Below are positions 27,506 to 36,435 of a stretch of DNA of 64,000 bases, one piece after another; position 1 is the first letter of the stretch; the number at the start of each line of letters is the position of its first letter. Both the position numbers and the translations under genes were made by a program. The notes below the pieces were generated by a model, which was not told the origin of the DNA, did no database searches, and saw only the letters and a program-made list of their open reading frames with translations. The stretch lies in contig NZ_JAHPZL010000008.1 of the NCBI RefSeq assembly GCF_019331795.1, positions 613,104-677,103 on the forward strand, read 5' to 3'. This stretch comes from Austwickia sp. TVS 96-490-7B (GTDB lineage: Bacteria > Actinomycetota > Actinomycetes > Actinomycetales > Dermatophilaceae).

Positions 27506-27760
27506 ATGCACTCGCCCCGTGGCCTGGCCGGCCCACCCACGTCGAGCACTCGCGCACCTTTCTCCGACACCGCCGAGGCGGACGACCGCGTCTATCACAT
27601 GGTGGAGCAGCAGGCGAACTGGGTGGCTCTCGCTGTCGCTCAGGCCGACCCTCAACAGTGGCTCTTCGCCCAGCGGGAGCGTTTCCGGCGCGACGGCGTC
27701 TGTGACCCATGGGCCGAGCAGATGCTCTATCGGGCCGGACTACTACCACTCGCCGGATGA
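27506..27760 (+). CDS. Small hypothetical protein, 84 aa
   Basis: A perfect GGAGG lies six bases before the ATG at 27506, the strongest ribosome binding site in the area. The first 30 residues are Pro, Ser and Thr rich. The rest is amphipathic (RVYHMVEQQANWVALAVAQAD, then WLFAQRERFRRDGVCDPWAEQMLYRAGLLPL). No known family is recognised. It diverges from the dynamin-like pair with under 80 bases between start codons, so common control is possible. No signal peptide or membrane helix. Confidence 0.65.
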   Translation: MHSPRGLAGPPTSSTRAPFSDTAEADDRVYHMVEQQANWVALAVAQADPQQWLFAQRERFRRDGVCDPWAEQMLYRAGLLPLAG

Positions 27761-27796
27761 TCTTTTCAATGGATCACCCTGCGGGTGGTCCCGCGG

Positions 27797-27870
27797 CGCC
27801 CCCGGCAGGACTCGAACCTGCGACCTAGAGATTAGAAGGCTCTTGCTCTATCCAGCTGAGCTACGAGGGC
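27797..27870 (-). tRNA. tRNA-Arg(TCT)
   Basis: The reverse strand gives acceptor GCCCTCG paired with CGGGGGC (one G-U), D-arm AGCTCAGCTGGATAGAGC, anticodon TCT in CTTCTAA, and T-arm GGTTCGAGTCC. 74 nt, CCA not encoded. Confidence 0.95.
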
Positions 27871-27993
27871 ATGTATCGCTGAGCGACACACAGCGCAGTG
27901 TAGCGGGGTCGATGGACCGATCGGTCACTACCCCAGCACGCGCGTCGCGTTGCGATCCTCAGAACGTCATCGTCAGGGCGGTTCCTTTCTTTC

Positions 27994-29286
27994 TCATCCG
28001 AGGCTGTAGAGGCGCTGACGTAGCCAGGAGATCTCCTCCAAGAGAGCCTGCTCGACGGCTGCTGCATCCTCAGGACCGGTGCCTCGGGAAATCCGCTGAC
28101 GTAACAAGGCCAGCTCAGTGGCCTGGTCCTGGAGCCGCTGCATATCCGCTGCTGCCTGATAGCCGCCGCGACGGCTGGCCCACTCACGGGCACGACGACG
28201 TTGAGACATGTCGCCGAGCATGGCGATTTCCGGTCCAGTAAACCAACCGTGGCCGATATACCCGGCGAGGTGGTCACAAACCACGCGTGCCTCTCGGCGA
28301 CGCATCCACACCGCAAAAATAATCATGCCGACAAAAATTGGCAGTTGCAGGAATAAATACCCGAGGAGGAAGCCGCCTCTAATGGACACTGCAGCAAGAT
28401 TCCATAAGCCATGCAGGGTCATCGCCATCAGATATCCCAGGACTGGGGCAAAGTATCGGAAGGGGCCGCGACGAGAAGCAAACACTCCTAGTCCGATGCC
28501 GGTGAATCCGGTAAACAACGGATGGGCAAACGGGCTGAGCAGCCCCCTAAGGACAACGAGACCGACCACTCCGCCCGTGCCACCCTCAGCATAGGCCCTC
28601 CCGAAATAAAGGATGTTCTCCGCAAAGGCAAAACCAGCGGCGCAGAGGGCGGCGTAAACAATCCCATCAATGATGCCATCGAATTCGCGCCGCCGCATAA
28701 TGAGCAGCAGCAGCACACCCAGTCCTTTAAGGGTCTCCTCCACGAATGGCGCAATCACCACTGCCCCCGTGATGGACGCCTGCCTTTCCCCGACATTCTC
28801 CGCAATAATCCCTGTGGAGGTCGAATTAACGATCATTGCCACCGCCGTCGCCACACAGGCCCCCCAGAGGAAAGCGGTGACGAGGTAGCGGGTGGGCTCC
28901 GCTTCAAATCGATCGAGCCACAGCACCGAAGGGACCACGATCATCAGCGGAAGCAACGCGGACATCAAGCCGACGACGACACCGCCGCGACCGACGTCCT
29001 CCCCCAACGTCAACAAAATAAACAACGCCCCGACGAAGAACAGCACCCCCAAGCCACCGATCCAGCCCCAGCGACGCAGCATCGGTCGGGCCGTGCGCGG
29101 ACCATGCCCCGACCCATAGACCCCCGGCTCCGCAGGGTGGATCATCACCGCACCGAAGGGCGCCTGCACCTGGATTTGCTGATGAGAATCAGGCACCGGA
29201 CCCCACATGGCGTGGCCCACTCCTGGCACTGCAGGTTGCTGTTGCCATCCCGGGTGCTGCGGCGGCATGTGGCCGTACCCTTGCAT
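27994..29286 (-). CDS. PrsW-family intramembrane metalloprotease
   Basis: About 430 residues. A Pro, Gln and Gly rich cytoplasmic N-terminus (about 75 residues) is followed by eight or so membrane helices. The putative active-site motifs of the family are present: FVEETLKGLG, FAFAENILYF and, in later helices, SPFAHPLFTGFTG and MTLHGLWN with the expected histidines. PrsW of Bacillus subtilis cleaves an anti-sigma factor; no sigma or anti-sigma gene is adjacent here. A C-terminal coiled-coil tail of about 90 residues is extra. The ATG at 29286 follows GGGGGAAG. Confidence 0.88.
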   Translation of the reverse strand: MQGYGHMPPQHPGWQQQPAVPGVGHAMWGPVPDSHQQIQVQAPFGAVMIHPAEPGVYGSGHGPRTARPMLRRWGWIGGLGVLFFVGALFILLTLGEDVGRGGVVVGLMSALLPLMIVVPSVLWLDRFEAEPTRYLVTAFLWGACVATAVAMIVNSTSTGIIAENVGERQASITGAVVIAPFVEETLKGLGVLLLLIMRRREFDGIIDGIVYAALCAAGFAFAENILYFGRAYAEGGTGGVVGLVVLRGLLSPFAHPLFTGFTGIGLGVFASRRGPFRYFAPVLGYLMAMTLHGLWNLAAVSIRGGFLLGYLFLQLPIFVGMIIFAVWMRRREARVVCDHLAGYIGHGWFTGPEIAMLGDMSQRRRAREWASRRGGYQAAADMQRLQDQATELALLRQRISRGTGPEDAAAVEQALLEEISWLRQRLYSLG

Positions 29287-29470
29287 CTTCTTCCCCCTGC
29301 GTTCGGCAGTCGTGACGTCAATATCGCCGCGCATACAGTACGCCGATCCATCCACATCGCGCGGACTGTCCCTTCAGGAGAGAAACCGATGGTCCACGTC
29401 GACACGATCCGACCGCACCGCAATTCTGAGGGCACCATCAGGGAAGGCCCACGCCACGTAGGGTGAAGCA

Positions 29471-30109
29471 ATGAGCAGCACATCCTCTGAGAAGTCCTTG
29501 ACCGACCGCATCGTGTGGATCGACTGTGAAATGACCGGGCTGTCCCTCACCGATGACGCGTTGATCGAAGTCGCCGCCTTAGTCACTGATTTCGACCTCA
29601 ATCAGCTTGGCGACGGGGTGGACCTCGTGATCCGACCAGATGATGCCGCCCTGGAGCAGATGAACGATTTTGTGCGACAGATGCACACGAACAGCGGCCT
29701 GCTGGACGAGCTCGCTGAAGGTGTCACGATCGCACAAGCACAAGAGCAGGTGCTCGCCTACGTCCGCGAGTTTGCGCCAGAAGCAGGGAAAGCTCCTCTC
29801 GGAGGCAACACGGTGGCGACCGACCGGGGTTTCCTGGCTCGAGACATGCCCGAGCTGGAGAGCTGGCTGCACTACCGGATCATCGACGTGTCCTCCATCA
29901 AAGAGCTGTCTCGCCGGTGGTTCCCGCGCTCTTACTTCAACGCACCAGCCAAGCACGGCGGGCACCGAGCACTCGCGGACATCAGGGAGAGCATCGCCGA
30001 GCTGCGCTACTACCGCGAGGCGGTGTTCGTGCCGCAGCCTGGGCCCACGAGTGAGCAGTGTCGGGAGATCGCAGCTCGGCACGTGGTCACTCCCTCCGTG
30101 GGGGGCTGA
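29471..30109 (+). CDS. orn: Oligoribonuclease
   Basis: 212 residues. This 3'-5' exonuclease degrades 2-5 nt RNAs and linear pGpG to nucleotides. The DEDDh acids are in place: [10 protein letters not shown] (D, E), a middle [13 protein letters not shown] block and [10 protein letters not shown] near the C-terminus. Length is slightly above the typical 180-200 because of a C-terminal tail. The ATG at 29471 has GGGTGAAG just upstream. Divergent from the PrsW gene. Confidence 0.96.
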   Translation: MSSTSSEKSLTDRIVWIDCEMTGLSLTDDALIEVAALVTDFDLNQLGDGVDLVIRPDDAALEQMNDFVRQMHTNSGLLDELAEGVTIAQAQEQVLAYVREFAPEAGKAPLGGNTVATDRGFLARDMPELESWLHYRIIDVSSIKELSRRWFPRSYFNAPAKHGGHRALADIRESIAELRYYREAVFVPQPGPTSEQCREIAARHVVTPSVGG

Positions 30110-30292
30110 CTTTCTCCGGGGCACTGGCCACTGCATCCCCCTCCCCCTCCGCCCGACGGACCTCATCACCGGCCCTGTTGAGGCTGGTCAGGCACGGTCA
30201 GAGCTGCCTCGCTGCCTCGGTGGTCATAAGCACCCCAAAATTCGGGGTACGATAGTCGCCGCTGCTCCGCAGAACGCGGAAGCGGTGACTTG

Positions 30293-30368
30293 GTGGGTGT
30301 AGCTCAGCTGGTAGAGCACCTGGTTGTGGTCCAGGTGGTCGCGGGTTCGAGTCCCGTCACTCACCCCA
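30293..30368 (+). tRNA. tRNA-His(GTG)
   Basis: The acceptor stem is GTGGGTG paired with CACTCAC (one G-U), with a G at -1 (30292) facing C73, as is usual for tRNA-His. The anticodon is GTG in TTGTGGT and the T-arm has GGTTCGAGTCC. CCA is encoded at 30366-30368. Confidence 0.95.
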
Positions 30369-30371
30369 CGG

Positions 30372-30418
30372 GTGAAAGAGCGTCGTCTCATTTTTTGAGG
30401 CGGCGCTCTTTCACTTTT
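30372..30418 (+). terminator. Rho-independent terminator after tRNA-His
   Basis: GTGAAAGAGCGTCGTCTCA and TGAGGCGGCGCTCTTTCAC form a 19-bp stem with two G-U pairs around a T-rich loop, followed by TTTT. This one does have a U-tract. Confidence 0.88.
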
Positions 30419-30499
30419 CCCCTTCCTACGGCTCGATCAGGCCGCTGAGGCAGGATGGTCAGGTCCCATCCTTTCCTCAGCAGCGCCCGGAGTCGCCTG

Positions 30500-31135
30500 A
30501 TGACGCCCCGCATCGCACCGTCCTGGTCCTGGCTTCACCGCCACCTGGTCACTGTCCTGTTTGCCTCGTCACTACTGCTTGTAGCGCCTCCAGCATGGGT
30601 TGCTACAGCTCCAGCAGCTCTGGCTCACTCCCAACTGGTCAGTTCGACCCCAGCGAACGACGCGACGGTGGACACGATGCCTGCCGCTGCGGAATTGGTG
30701 TTTAACGAGCAGATCAACGCTGACTTCTCTCAGGTCATCGTGGCCGGTCCAGATGGGGCTCCCCGCTCGGTCACTCCAGCAGTCTCCGGCGCAAAGGTGA
30801 CGGCCCCTCTCCCGGCAGGGCTAGGCCAGGGGCGGATTGAGGTGCGTTATCGGATCGTCAGCAAGGACGGACACCCGGTAGACGGCAAGATTGCATTCAC
30901 GGTGGGAAAAGGTGGCCCTGCCCCATCCTCCAATGACGGGGCCTCTCCGGCAGGGGCGTCGTCCGGGTCGTCGGGAGCCACTACGGGTACGGCGGACCAC
31001 TCGGCCACGTCTAACGCGGAGCCCGGAAAGGGCGGCCTGGTCCTGTCGATCGTCGCTGTCCTCGGGGGGTGTGCAGCGCTCCTCATCTGGTTCGGGGTAC
31101 GAATGGTCCGCCGGGAACAGCGCCGCGACAGCTGA
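30500..31135 (+). CDS. CopC-domain copper resistance protein
   Basis: About 211 residues. Signal peptide (HLVTVLFASSLLLVAPP to ALAHS), cleaved so that the mature protein begins near HSQLVSSTPANDATV; CopC proteins use that first His for copper binding. The CopC beta-sandwich follows (ELVFNEQINADFSQVIV, VRYRIVSKDGHPVDGKIAFTV). A Ser, Gly and Thr linker then leads to one C-terminal membrane helix. No CopD or YcnI gene is adjacent. ATG 30500 follows GGAG by eight bases; an upstream ATG at 30455 is less likely. Confidence 0.88.
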   Translation: MTPRIAPSWSWLHRHLVTVLFASSLLLVAPPAWVATAPAALAHSQLVSSTPANDATVDTMPAAAELVFNEQINADFSQVIVAGPDGAPRSVTPAVSGAKVTAPLPAGLGQGRIEVRYRIVSKDGHPVDGKIAFTVGKGGPAPSSNDGASPAGASSGSSGATTGTADHSATSNAEPGKGGLVLSIVAVLGGCAALLIWFGVRMVRREQRRDS

Positions 31136-31238
31136 GCCTCCCGCCAGGAAAACTCCAGAAACCACGAGGACACGGAAGGGTCGACATGTCATCCGCACGG
31201 AAAGACATGAAATGACCTGCCAGATGGTGTCGCATGAT

Positions 31239-31266
31239 TTGACCCTCCCGTAGGGGGAGACAGGAT
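31239..31266 (+). promoter_or_regulatory. MerR-type promoter with dyad
   Basis: TTGACC (31239-31244) as -35, then the dyad CTCCC-GTAGG-GGGAG (31245-31259) in the spacer and CAGGAT (31261-31266) as a -10-like box. A dyad between the boxes is the classical arrangement for MerR regulators, and a MerR gene starts ten bases downstream. Autoregulation is inferred. Confidence 0.7.
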
Positions 31267-31275
31267 CGTGGAGGC

Positions 31276-32097
31276 ATGCTGCAGATCGGTGAATTCGCAG
31301 GTGTGACCGGATTGACAGTAAAAGCTCTTCGCCACTACGACTCGGCAGGAGTGCTGGTTCCGGCCGGCGTCGCGGAGAGTTCCCGATATCGCAGGTACGG
31401 CGAGGAGCAAGTCAGGCACGGAGTCATGATCCGTGCCCTGCGTGACGCGGGCGTACCTCTCCCCGCTGTGGCTGCCGCGTTTCGCTCAGGGGCGTTCAAT
31501 TCCGCCCTAGCGGATCATCGGCGCCACATCCTTGAGCAGCGCATGCTTGAGGATCAGGCATTCGAGGCAGCGGATGCCATGCTTCGCGCTCTAGCAGCAC
31601 CGGCTTCTGCGACGGTGCGGACGATGGCAGCTCAGCCGTACGTCGGGAAGGCCCTCTATCTACCAGTGGGCGAGAACAACTCGTCGACGCAAGAAGACGC
31701 AGAGCAGGTGTGCGCAGAGCTGTATTTGCGCTTGCAGGAGTTGGGGCTCGGCCCGGCAGGGCAGTTCTGGACCGCGCTGCGCTGCGACCACCAAGGAACA
31801 ACTGAAGTCTGGTGTTGCTGGCCGACTGTTCGTGAAGTGTCTGAGGGCTATTGTGGGCCTGGCACCTTCTCCGCCACCCTCCCGGCCCGCACGGAACTGG
31901 CGATCACGTGGCAATCACCTGAGGGTGCAGAGCCTCATGAAAGGTCGCTTCATCCCGCAGTCGTGTGCTTGTTCGACGCGGTCGCTGAACGGGGATTCGT
32001 TCTTGGAGATGTCGAGATTCGGCAAACAACCCTGAGTCCACACGCATCCAACCCTGCGGTAGAGATGTCTTTCACCGTCTCTTCTTCCACCCGATGA
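31276..32097 (+). CDS. MerR-family regulator with C-terminal effector domain
   Basis: 273 residues. The winged helix reads LQIGEFAGVTGLTVKALRHYDSAGVL, typical MerR. A dimerisation helix follows (about 75-110) and then a domain of about 150 residues resembling GyrI/BmrR-like ligand-binding folds. No metal cysteine cluster is seen, which fits an organic ligand rather than a metal. GGAGG precedes the ATG at 31276. No target gene other than itself is evident. Confidence 0.9.
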   Translation: MLQIGEFAGVTGLTVKALRHYDSAGVLVPAGVAESSRYRRYGEEQVRHGVMIRALRDAGVPLPAVAAAFRSGAFNSALADHRRHILEQRMLEDQAFEAADAMLRALAAPASATVRTMAAQPYVGKALYLPVGENNSSTQEDAEQVCAELYLRLQELGLGPAGQFWTALRCDHQGTTEVWCCWPTVREVSEGYCGPGTFSATLPARTELAITWQSPEGAEPHERSLHPAVVCLFDAVAERGFVLGDVEIRQTTLSPHASNPAVEMSFTVSSSTR

Positions 32098-32184
32098 GCA
32101 GCCGTTTCCATCAGCGCTACTGACTGATACGCACATCTCGGCGGAGAGTGCTCTAGGTATCGATCAGCAATCACTCAGCACAGC

Positions 32185-32218
32185 AGAAAAGGTGAGGCCC
32201 GAAGACCTCACCTTTTCT
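32185..32218. terminator. Bidirectional terminator between MerR gene and tRNA-Lys
   Basis: A 13-bp perfect stem (32185-32197 with 32206-32218) has an 8-base loop. The stem ends in an A-run on one side and a T-run on the other, so both strands show a short U-tract. Confidence 0.85.
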
Positions 32219-32228
32219 ATCAATATGG

Positions 32229-32301
32229 TGCGCCATCAGGGACTCGAACCCCGAACCCAGTGATTAAGAGTCACTTGCTCTGCCAATTGAGCTAATGGCG
32301 C
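32229..32301 (-). tRNA. tRNA-Lys(CTT)
   Basis: Acceptor GCGCCAT paired with ATGGCGC, anticodon CTT in CTCTTAA, T-arm GGTTCGAGTCC, 73 nt, CCA not encoded. Confidence 0.95.
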
Positions 32302-32526
32302 GCTGACAGGTAAAACCTTATAGCACCGTGCCTGCCATCATGAAATCCGCTGGTCAGAGACTTGACGTGGCAACCAGGTCATCGCTTGGACATCCGTGCA
32401 GGACGGCACACCCAGTCAGTTTGACGGAATCCGCCCCGGCCACCACGATCCGGGGCGTAGCGTCGACGCGGACGCTGGGCCCCGGGTGTGAACCGCCGGG
32501 TGCGCCCGCCACGAAAGGAGCCAACG

Positions 32527-33576
32527 ATGAGGGCATTGGTGAAGGCGACCGCCGGACCTGGCCTGGAGCTGCGCGAGGTCCCCGAGCCGGTGTGCGGACC
32601 CACCGATGTGAAGATCAAGGTGATGCGGGCCGGCCTGTGCGGCACGGATCTGCACTTGGAGCAGTGGGATGACTGGGCGGCGGCGACAGTCAAGCCTCCG
32701 CTGACGATCGGCCATGAGTTTTACGGTGAGATCGTCGAGGTCGGGTCGGAGGTCAGCGACCACAGCAGGCTCCGCCCGGGGTTGCGGGCTTCTGGCGAGG
32801 GGCATGTCGTATGCGGGGCGTGTCGTAACTGCCGGGCTGGTCGGCGGCATGTGTGCATTCACACTCAGGGCATCGGGGTCAACCGGGATGGGGCGTTCGC
32901 TGACTATGTGGTGATCCCCGCAACGAACGCTTGGGTGCAGCCGGACGATTTGGACCCTGACCTGGGTGCCGTATTTGACCCGTTCGGTAATGCGACGCAC
33001 ACGGCGTTGCAGTGGCCGATGGTCGGTGAGGACGTTCTGATCACTGGTGCTGGCCCGATCGGGGTGATGGCTGCGGCCATCGCCCGGCATGCTGGCGCAC
33101 GGCACGTCGTGGTCACTGACCTCTCCGATTTCCGGTTGGAGCTGGCCCGCAAGGCTGGCGCGGACATGGTGGTCAACACGACCCGTACGTCGGTGCGGGA
33201 AGCTCAGCGGGAATTGGACATGAAGGAAGGTTTTGACATCGGCTTGGAGATGTCGGGAGCCCCTGCTGCGGTCAACGACATGATCGACAACATGAACCAT
33301 GGTGGCCGGGTGGCGATGTTGGGACTACCAAAGGATCCGTACCCGATTGATTGGGGCAAGGTGATCACTCACATGATCACTATCAAAGGCATTTACGGTC
33401 GGGAAATGTTCGACACCTGGTATGCGATGAGTTCGATGTTGCAGACGTCCCCGACCCTGCGGGAGTCGATCACGTCGGTGATCACACATAAGGTCGCTTT
33501 TGAGGACTGGCAGGACGCCTTTGACGCCGCCCGCAGTGGGCAGTGCGGCAAGGTGGTCATGGATCTCACGCGCTGA
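32527..33576 (+). CDS. tdh: L-threonine 3-dehydrogenase
   Basis: 349 residues, zinc-dependent medium-chain dehydrogenase. It oxidises L-threonine to 2-amino-3-ketobutyrate with NAD. Catalytic zinc ligands sit in RAGLCGTDLH and IGHEFYGE, the structural zinc cysteines in GHVVCGACRNCRAGRRHVC, and the cofactor loop is GAGPIGVMAA. AAAGGAG precedes the ATG at 32527; an upstream in-frame extension is unsupported. The kbl gene follows after 36 bases, giving the complete two-step pathway to glycine and acetyl-CoA. Confidence 0.96.
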   Translation: MRALVKATAGPGLELREVPEPVCGPTDVKIKVMRAGLCGTDLHLEQWDDWAAATVKPPLTIGHEFYGEIVEVGSEVSDHSRLRPGLRASGEGHVVCGACRNCRAGRRHVCIHTQGIGVNRDGAFADYVVIPATNAWVQPDDLDPDLGAVFDPFGNATHTALQWPMVGEDVLITGAGPIGVMAAAIARHAGARHVVVTDLSDFRLELARKAGADMVVNTTRTSVREAQRELDMKEGFDIGLEMSGAPAAVNDMIDNMNHGGRVAMLGLPKDPYPIDWGKVITHMITIKGIYGREMFDTWYAMSSMLQTSPTLRESITSVITHKVAFEDWQDAFDAARSGQCGKVVMDLTR

Positions 33577-33612
33577 CCGGCGTACGAAACGACGGAAAGG
33601 ACGACCACCACG

Positions 33613-34824
33613 ATGTACGGCGACCTGCGAGCCCGACTCGCCACCACCCTGCAGGAAATCGACAATGCTGGCTTGACTAAGTACGAACGCCGCCTAGCGA
33701 CCCCCCAGTCTGCTCATATTCAGACGGCGACCGCCGCGGGACAGGCGGCATCGCTGAACTTCTGCGCCAACAACTATCTGGGATTGGCAGATCATCCGGA
33801 GGTGGTGGCTGCTGCCAAAGCGTCGTACGACGACTGGGGTTTTGGCATGGCCTCGGTGCGGTTCATTTGCGGCACTCAAGAACTCCACAAAGACCTGGAG
33901 GGCGCGATCAGCGACTTCTTAGGCATGGCGGACACGATTCTGTTTTCCAGCTGTTTCGACGCCAACGGCGGAGTGTTTGAGGTGCTCTTCGGTGAGGAAG
34001 ATGCGATCATCTCCGATGAGCTCAACCACGCCTCTCTCATCGACGGCATCCGACTGTGCAAGGCGCAACGGTTCCGTTATAAGAACCGGGATATGGCCGA
34101 TTTGCGGGCTCAGTTGGAGGCTGCGAAAGCGTCCGGGACGCGGCAGATGTGCATTGTCACTGACGGCGTTTTTTCGATGGACGGCTACTATGCGCCGTTG
34201 CCGCAGATCTGCGACCTCGCCGAGGAGTACGGCGCTTTGGTGCTGGTTGATGACTCGCATGCGGTGGGTTTTGTCGGGGAACACGGCCGAGGCACCCATG
34301 AACTGTTCGACGTGATGAGCCGAGTCGACATCATCACCGGGACGTTAGGTAAGGCGCTCGGTGGAGCCAGCGGCGGGTATGTCAGCGGTCCGCAGGAAGT
34401 GGTCGACTTGCTACGGCAACGAGCCCGCCCGTATCTATTTAGCAATGCGGTGGCCCCGGCGGTGGCAGCTGGCTCGATGAAAGCCATCGATCTGGCCCGG
34501 AATTCAGACGCCCTGCGGCAGCAATTGGACGCCAACAAAGTGCTGTTCCGAGAGTTGATGACGCAAGCCGGGTTCGATCTGCTTCCCGGCGAGCATGCCA
34601 TCGTGCCAGTGATGTTCCCCGGAGAGGAGGGGGCCCGGACCGCCGCACAGATCGCTGACGCGATGCTGGAGCAAGGCGTCTATGTCATCGCGTTCTCCTA
34701 CCCGGTGGTCCCCAAGGGCAAGGCCCGGATCCGGGTGCAATTGTCCGCTGCACACAGCCAAGACGATGTCCGCGCTTGCGTCGCAGCTTTTGTCGCGGCT
34801 CGAGCCCAGGTCACGGGGAGCTGA
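33613..34824 (+). CDS. kbl: Glycine C-acetyltransferase (2-amino-3-ketobutyrate CoA ligase)
   Basis: 403 residues, PLP-dependent alpha-oxoamine synthase. It cleaves 2-amino-3-ketobutyrate with CoA to glycine and acetyl-CoA. The PLP lysine is in [14 protein letters not shown]; other family blocks are [21 protein letters not shown] and [11 protein letters not shown]. Length is typical. Cotranscribed with tdh, whose unstable product it takes over. Confidence 0.96.
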   Translation: MYGDLRARLATTLQEIDNAGLTKYERRLATPQSAHIQTATAAGQAASLNFCANNYLGLADHPEVVAAAKASYDDWGFGMASVRFICGTQELHKDLEGAISDFLGMADTILFSSCFDANGGVFEVLFGEEDAIISDELNHASLIDGIRLCKAQRFRYKNRDMADLRAQLEAAKASGTRQMCIVTDGVFSMDGYYAPLPQICDLAEEYGALVLVDDSHAVGFVGEHGRGTHELFDVMSRVDIITGTLGKALGGASGGYVSGPQEVVDLLRQRARPYLFSNAVAPAVAAGSMKAIDLARNSDALRQQLDANKVLFRELMTQAGFDLLPGEHAIVPVMFPGEEGARTAAQIADAMLEQGVYVIAFSYPVVPKGKARIRVQLSAAHSQDDVRACVAAFVAARAQVTGS

Positions 34825-34840
34825 CATCCGTCGATGTCTT

Positions 34841-34878
34841 CGAGTAGGGATGGTGACAATGGTCACCATCCCTACTCG
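34841..34878. terminator. 17-bp perfect hairpin between convergent genes
   Basis: Arms 34841-34857 and 34862-34878 are perfectly complementary with a 4-base loop, between kbl (forward) and the GroES-like gene (reverse). No U-tract. Confidence 0.85.
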
Positions 34879-34895
34879 GTGATCTGTGAAAGCAG

Positions 34896-35279
34896 TTACA
34901 AATACAGCCCGGTCTCCTCGTCGGTTTCCGGGGTGGACACGGCATGGAGGTCGCGTTCCCGCAGCAGGACATACTGGCGGGAGTCCAATTCGACTTCGGC
35001 GCGTTCCGCAGGGTCGTAGAGCACCCGATCGGCCAGGCGCACCTGGCGCACGCTGGCACCGATGGCCACCACAGTCGCCCAGGCCAGCCGCTTTCCCAGC
35101 TGGGCGGTGGCCGGGATGATAAGTCCCCCGCCAGTTTGACGCTCCCCCTGTTCTCCTTCGTCAGAGAGCAACACCCGGTCGTGGAGCATCCGGATGGCCA
35201 GTCCGCCTTCAGTGGCGGCGCGGCGACGGGTGGATGTCCCGTTCGCCGAGGGGTCGGCGTCGTACGTCGGCTGGTTCAT
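34896..35279 (-). CDS. GroES-like (Cpn10 fold) paralogue
   Basis: About 127 residues. A disordered N-terminus of about 30 residues precedes a Cpn10 domain: IRMLHDRVLLSDE, the mobile-loop region RQTGGGLIIPATA, GKRLAWATVVAIG and QYVLLRERDLHAV. It is not next to groEL and is divergent from the classical KVKPLGDRV start, so it is a second, stand-alone Cpn10 rather than the main co-chaperonin. ATG 35279 is preferred; a GTG nine bases earlier is possible. Function unknown. Confidence 0.78.
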   Translation of the reverse strand: MNQPTYDADPSANGTSTRRRAATEGGLAIRMLHDRVLLSDEGEQGERQTGGGLIIPATAQLGKRLAWATVVAIGASVRQVRLADRVLYDPAERAEVELDSRQYVLLRERDLHAVSTPETDEETGLYL

Positions 35280-35518
35280 GTGTCCCACGCTACGGGCACC
35301 GCTGGTCTGGCAGCGAACAGAACTGCTCTCGGGACCGAAGGACGCCGTACGTCGGGCGCGACATGGGTCGGCACAGCCTCTGAATGACCCCCGACAGCGC
35401 CCCGCACAAGGACGATGGCCGCCAATCGTGGTTGACGGCCATCACGTCCCTGAGTGAGCTCTCCGGCCGAGACCGGGGCCAGCGCGCCCGGCGGGGACGG
35501 CGCGCAGTGTCATCACAG

Positions 35519-35782
35519 TCAGCGGCGCATCCTGCGGTAGATCCCGATCCCGACGATCACAGCCACGCCGAGTGCTACCGCGGCGATACGGTCCATGCGA
35601 AAGTCGCCGTTAGGAGTCATGAACGTTTCTTGGGCCTTGGCCACCACCACGTCCTTCTGACGTTGGGCCACCACGTTCGGCTTCACGCGATAGGCCAGCT
35701 CGTCTATCGTCGAGGCCAATCGGGTGCGCGTAGCCTCGATGTCGTCCTCGATATCACGGGGGCTACGAGCTTCTTGGCTCAT
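35519..35782 (-). CDS. DUF3618 small membrane protein
   Basis: 87 residues. The conserved DUF3618 block is DIEDDIEATRTRLASTIDELAYRVKPNVV, a helical region, then one C-terminal membrane helix (IAAVALGVAVIVGIGIYRR). Function unknown; common in actinomycetes. The ATG at 35782 has GGAAGGAC upstream, better than an earlier ATG at 35812. About 240 bases without a gene separate it from the GroES-like gene. Confidence 0.87.
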   Translation of the reverse strand: MSQEARSPRDIEDDIEATRTRLASTIDELAYRVKPNVVAQRQKDVVVAKAQETFMTPNGDFRMDRIAAVALGVAVIVGIGIYRRMRR

Positions 35783-35933
35783 GTGCTGTCCTTCCTGCGT
35801 GGCCCGGGACATCCCACCTCGCCTGCGGTCTGCCGGCCGTACGGTTCTCGAGCGCGCCCCGGGCGGAACCGTCGAGTCTGCACTAACCTACCGTGGTCCG
35901 TGATGATCCGCGCCCAGGAGAAAGAAGAGCGCC

Positions 35934-36398
35934 ATGCCACGCCTCGAGCCCGGAAACCCCGCCCCGAGCTGGACCCTCACCGATCACCGCGGGAAGCAGG
36001 TCTCTCTCAGTGACTACGCCGGCCGTCACCTGATCATGTTCTTCTACCCGGCAGCGATGACTCCGGGTTGCACCACCGAAGCGTGTGACTTCCGGGACAG
36101 CGTTGAGGCGTTGCAGGCCGCCGGGTATGAGGTGGTGGGCATCTCTCCGGATTCCCCGGAAAAATTAGCCCGGTTCGCGGCTCAAGAGTCCCTGCCCTAT
36201 CCGTTGCTGTCGGACCCGGACAAGCAGGTGCTGCAGGGGTACGGCGCGTATGGCGAGAAGTCGTCGTACGGTCGGACCGTGGTGGGGGTGATCCGGTCAA
36301 CCATCGTCGTCGATCCGAGGGGTGCGATCACCCTGGCGAGGTACAACGTCAAGGCCACCGGTCACGTGGCGATGCTCCGACGCTTGCTGGCGGTCTGA
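35934..36398 (+). CDS. bcp: Peroxiredoxin, BCP/PrxQ type
   Basis: 154 residues with a thioredoxin fold. It reduces hydrogen and organic peroxides with thioredoxin as donor. Peroxidatic Cys46 is in MTPGCTTEACDF, and the resolving Cys51 lies five residues on, the PrxQ arrangement. Conserved LSDPDKQVLQGYGAYGEK follows. GGAGAAAG lies upstream of the ATG. Single gene facing the AAA+ ATPase. Confidence 0.95.
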   Translation: MPRLEPGNPAPSWTLTDHRGKQVSLSDYAGRHLIMFFYPAAMTPGCTTEACDFRDSVEALQAAGYEVVGISPDSPEKLARFAAQESLPYPLLSDPDKQVLQGYGAYGEKSSYGRTVVGVIRSTIVVDPRGAITLARYNVKATGHVAMLRRLLAV

Positions 36399-36435
36399 GT
36401 TACCCTCTGCGCTCCTACCGGCGGCACCCGAGCAG

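Noticed and set aside
32302-32526. Leader regulation of tdh-kbl (riboswitch or attenuator)
   Set aside because: No recognisable glycine riboswitch core or leader peptide rich in Thr/Gly could be shown; only the strong ribosome binding site is clear.
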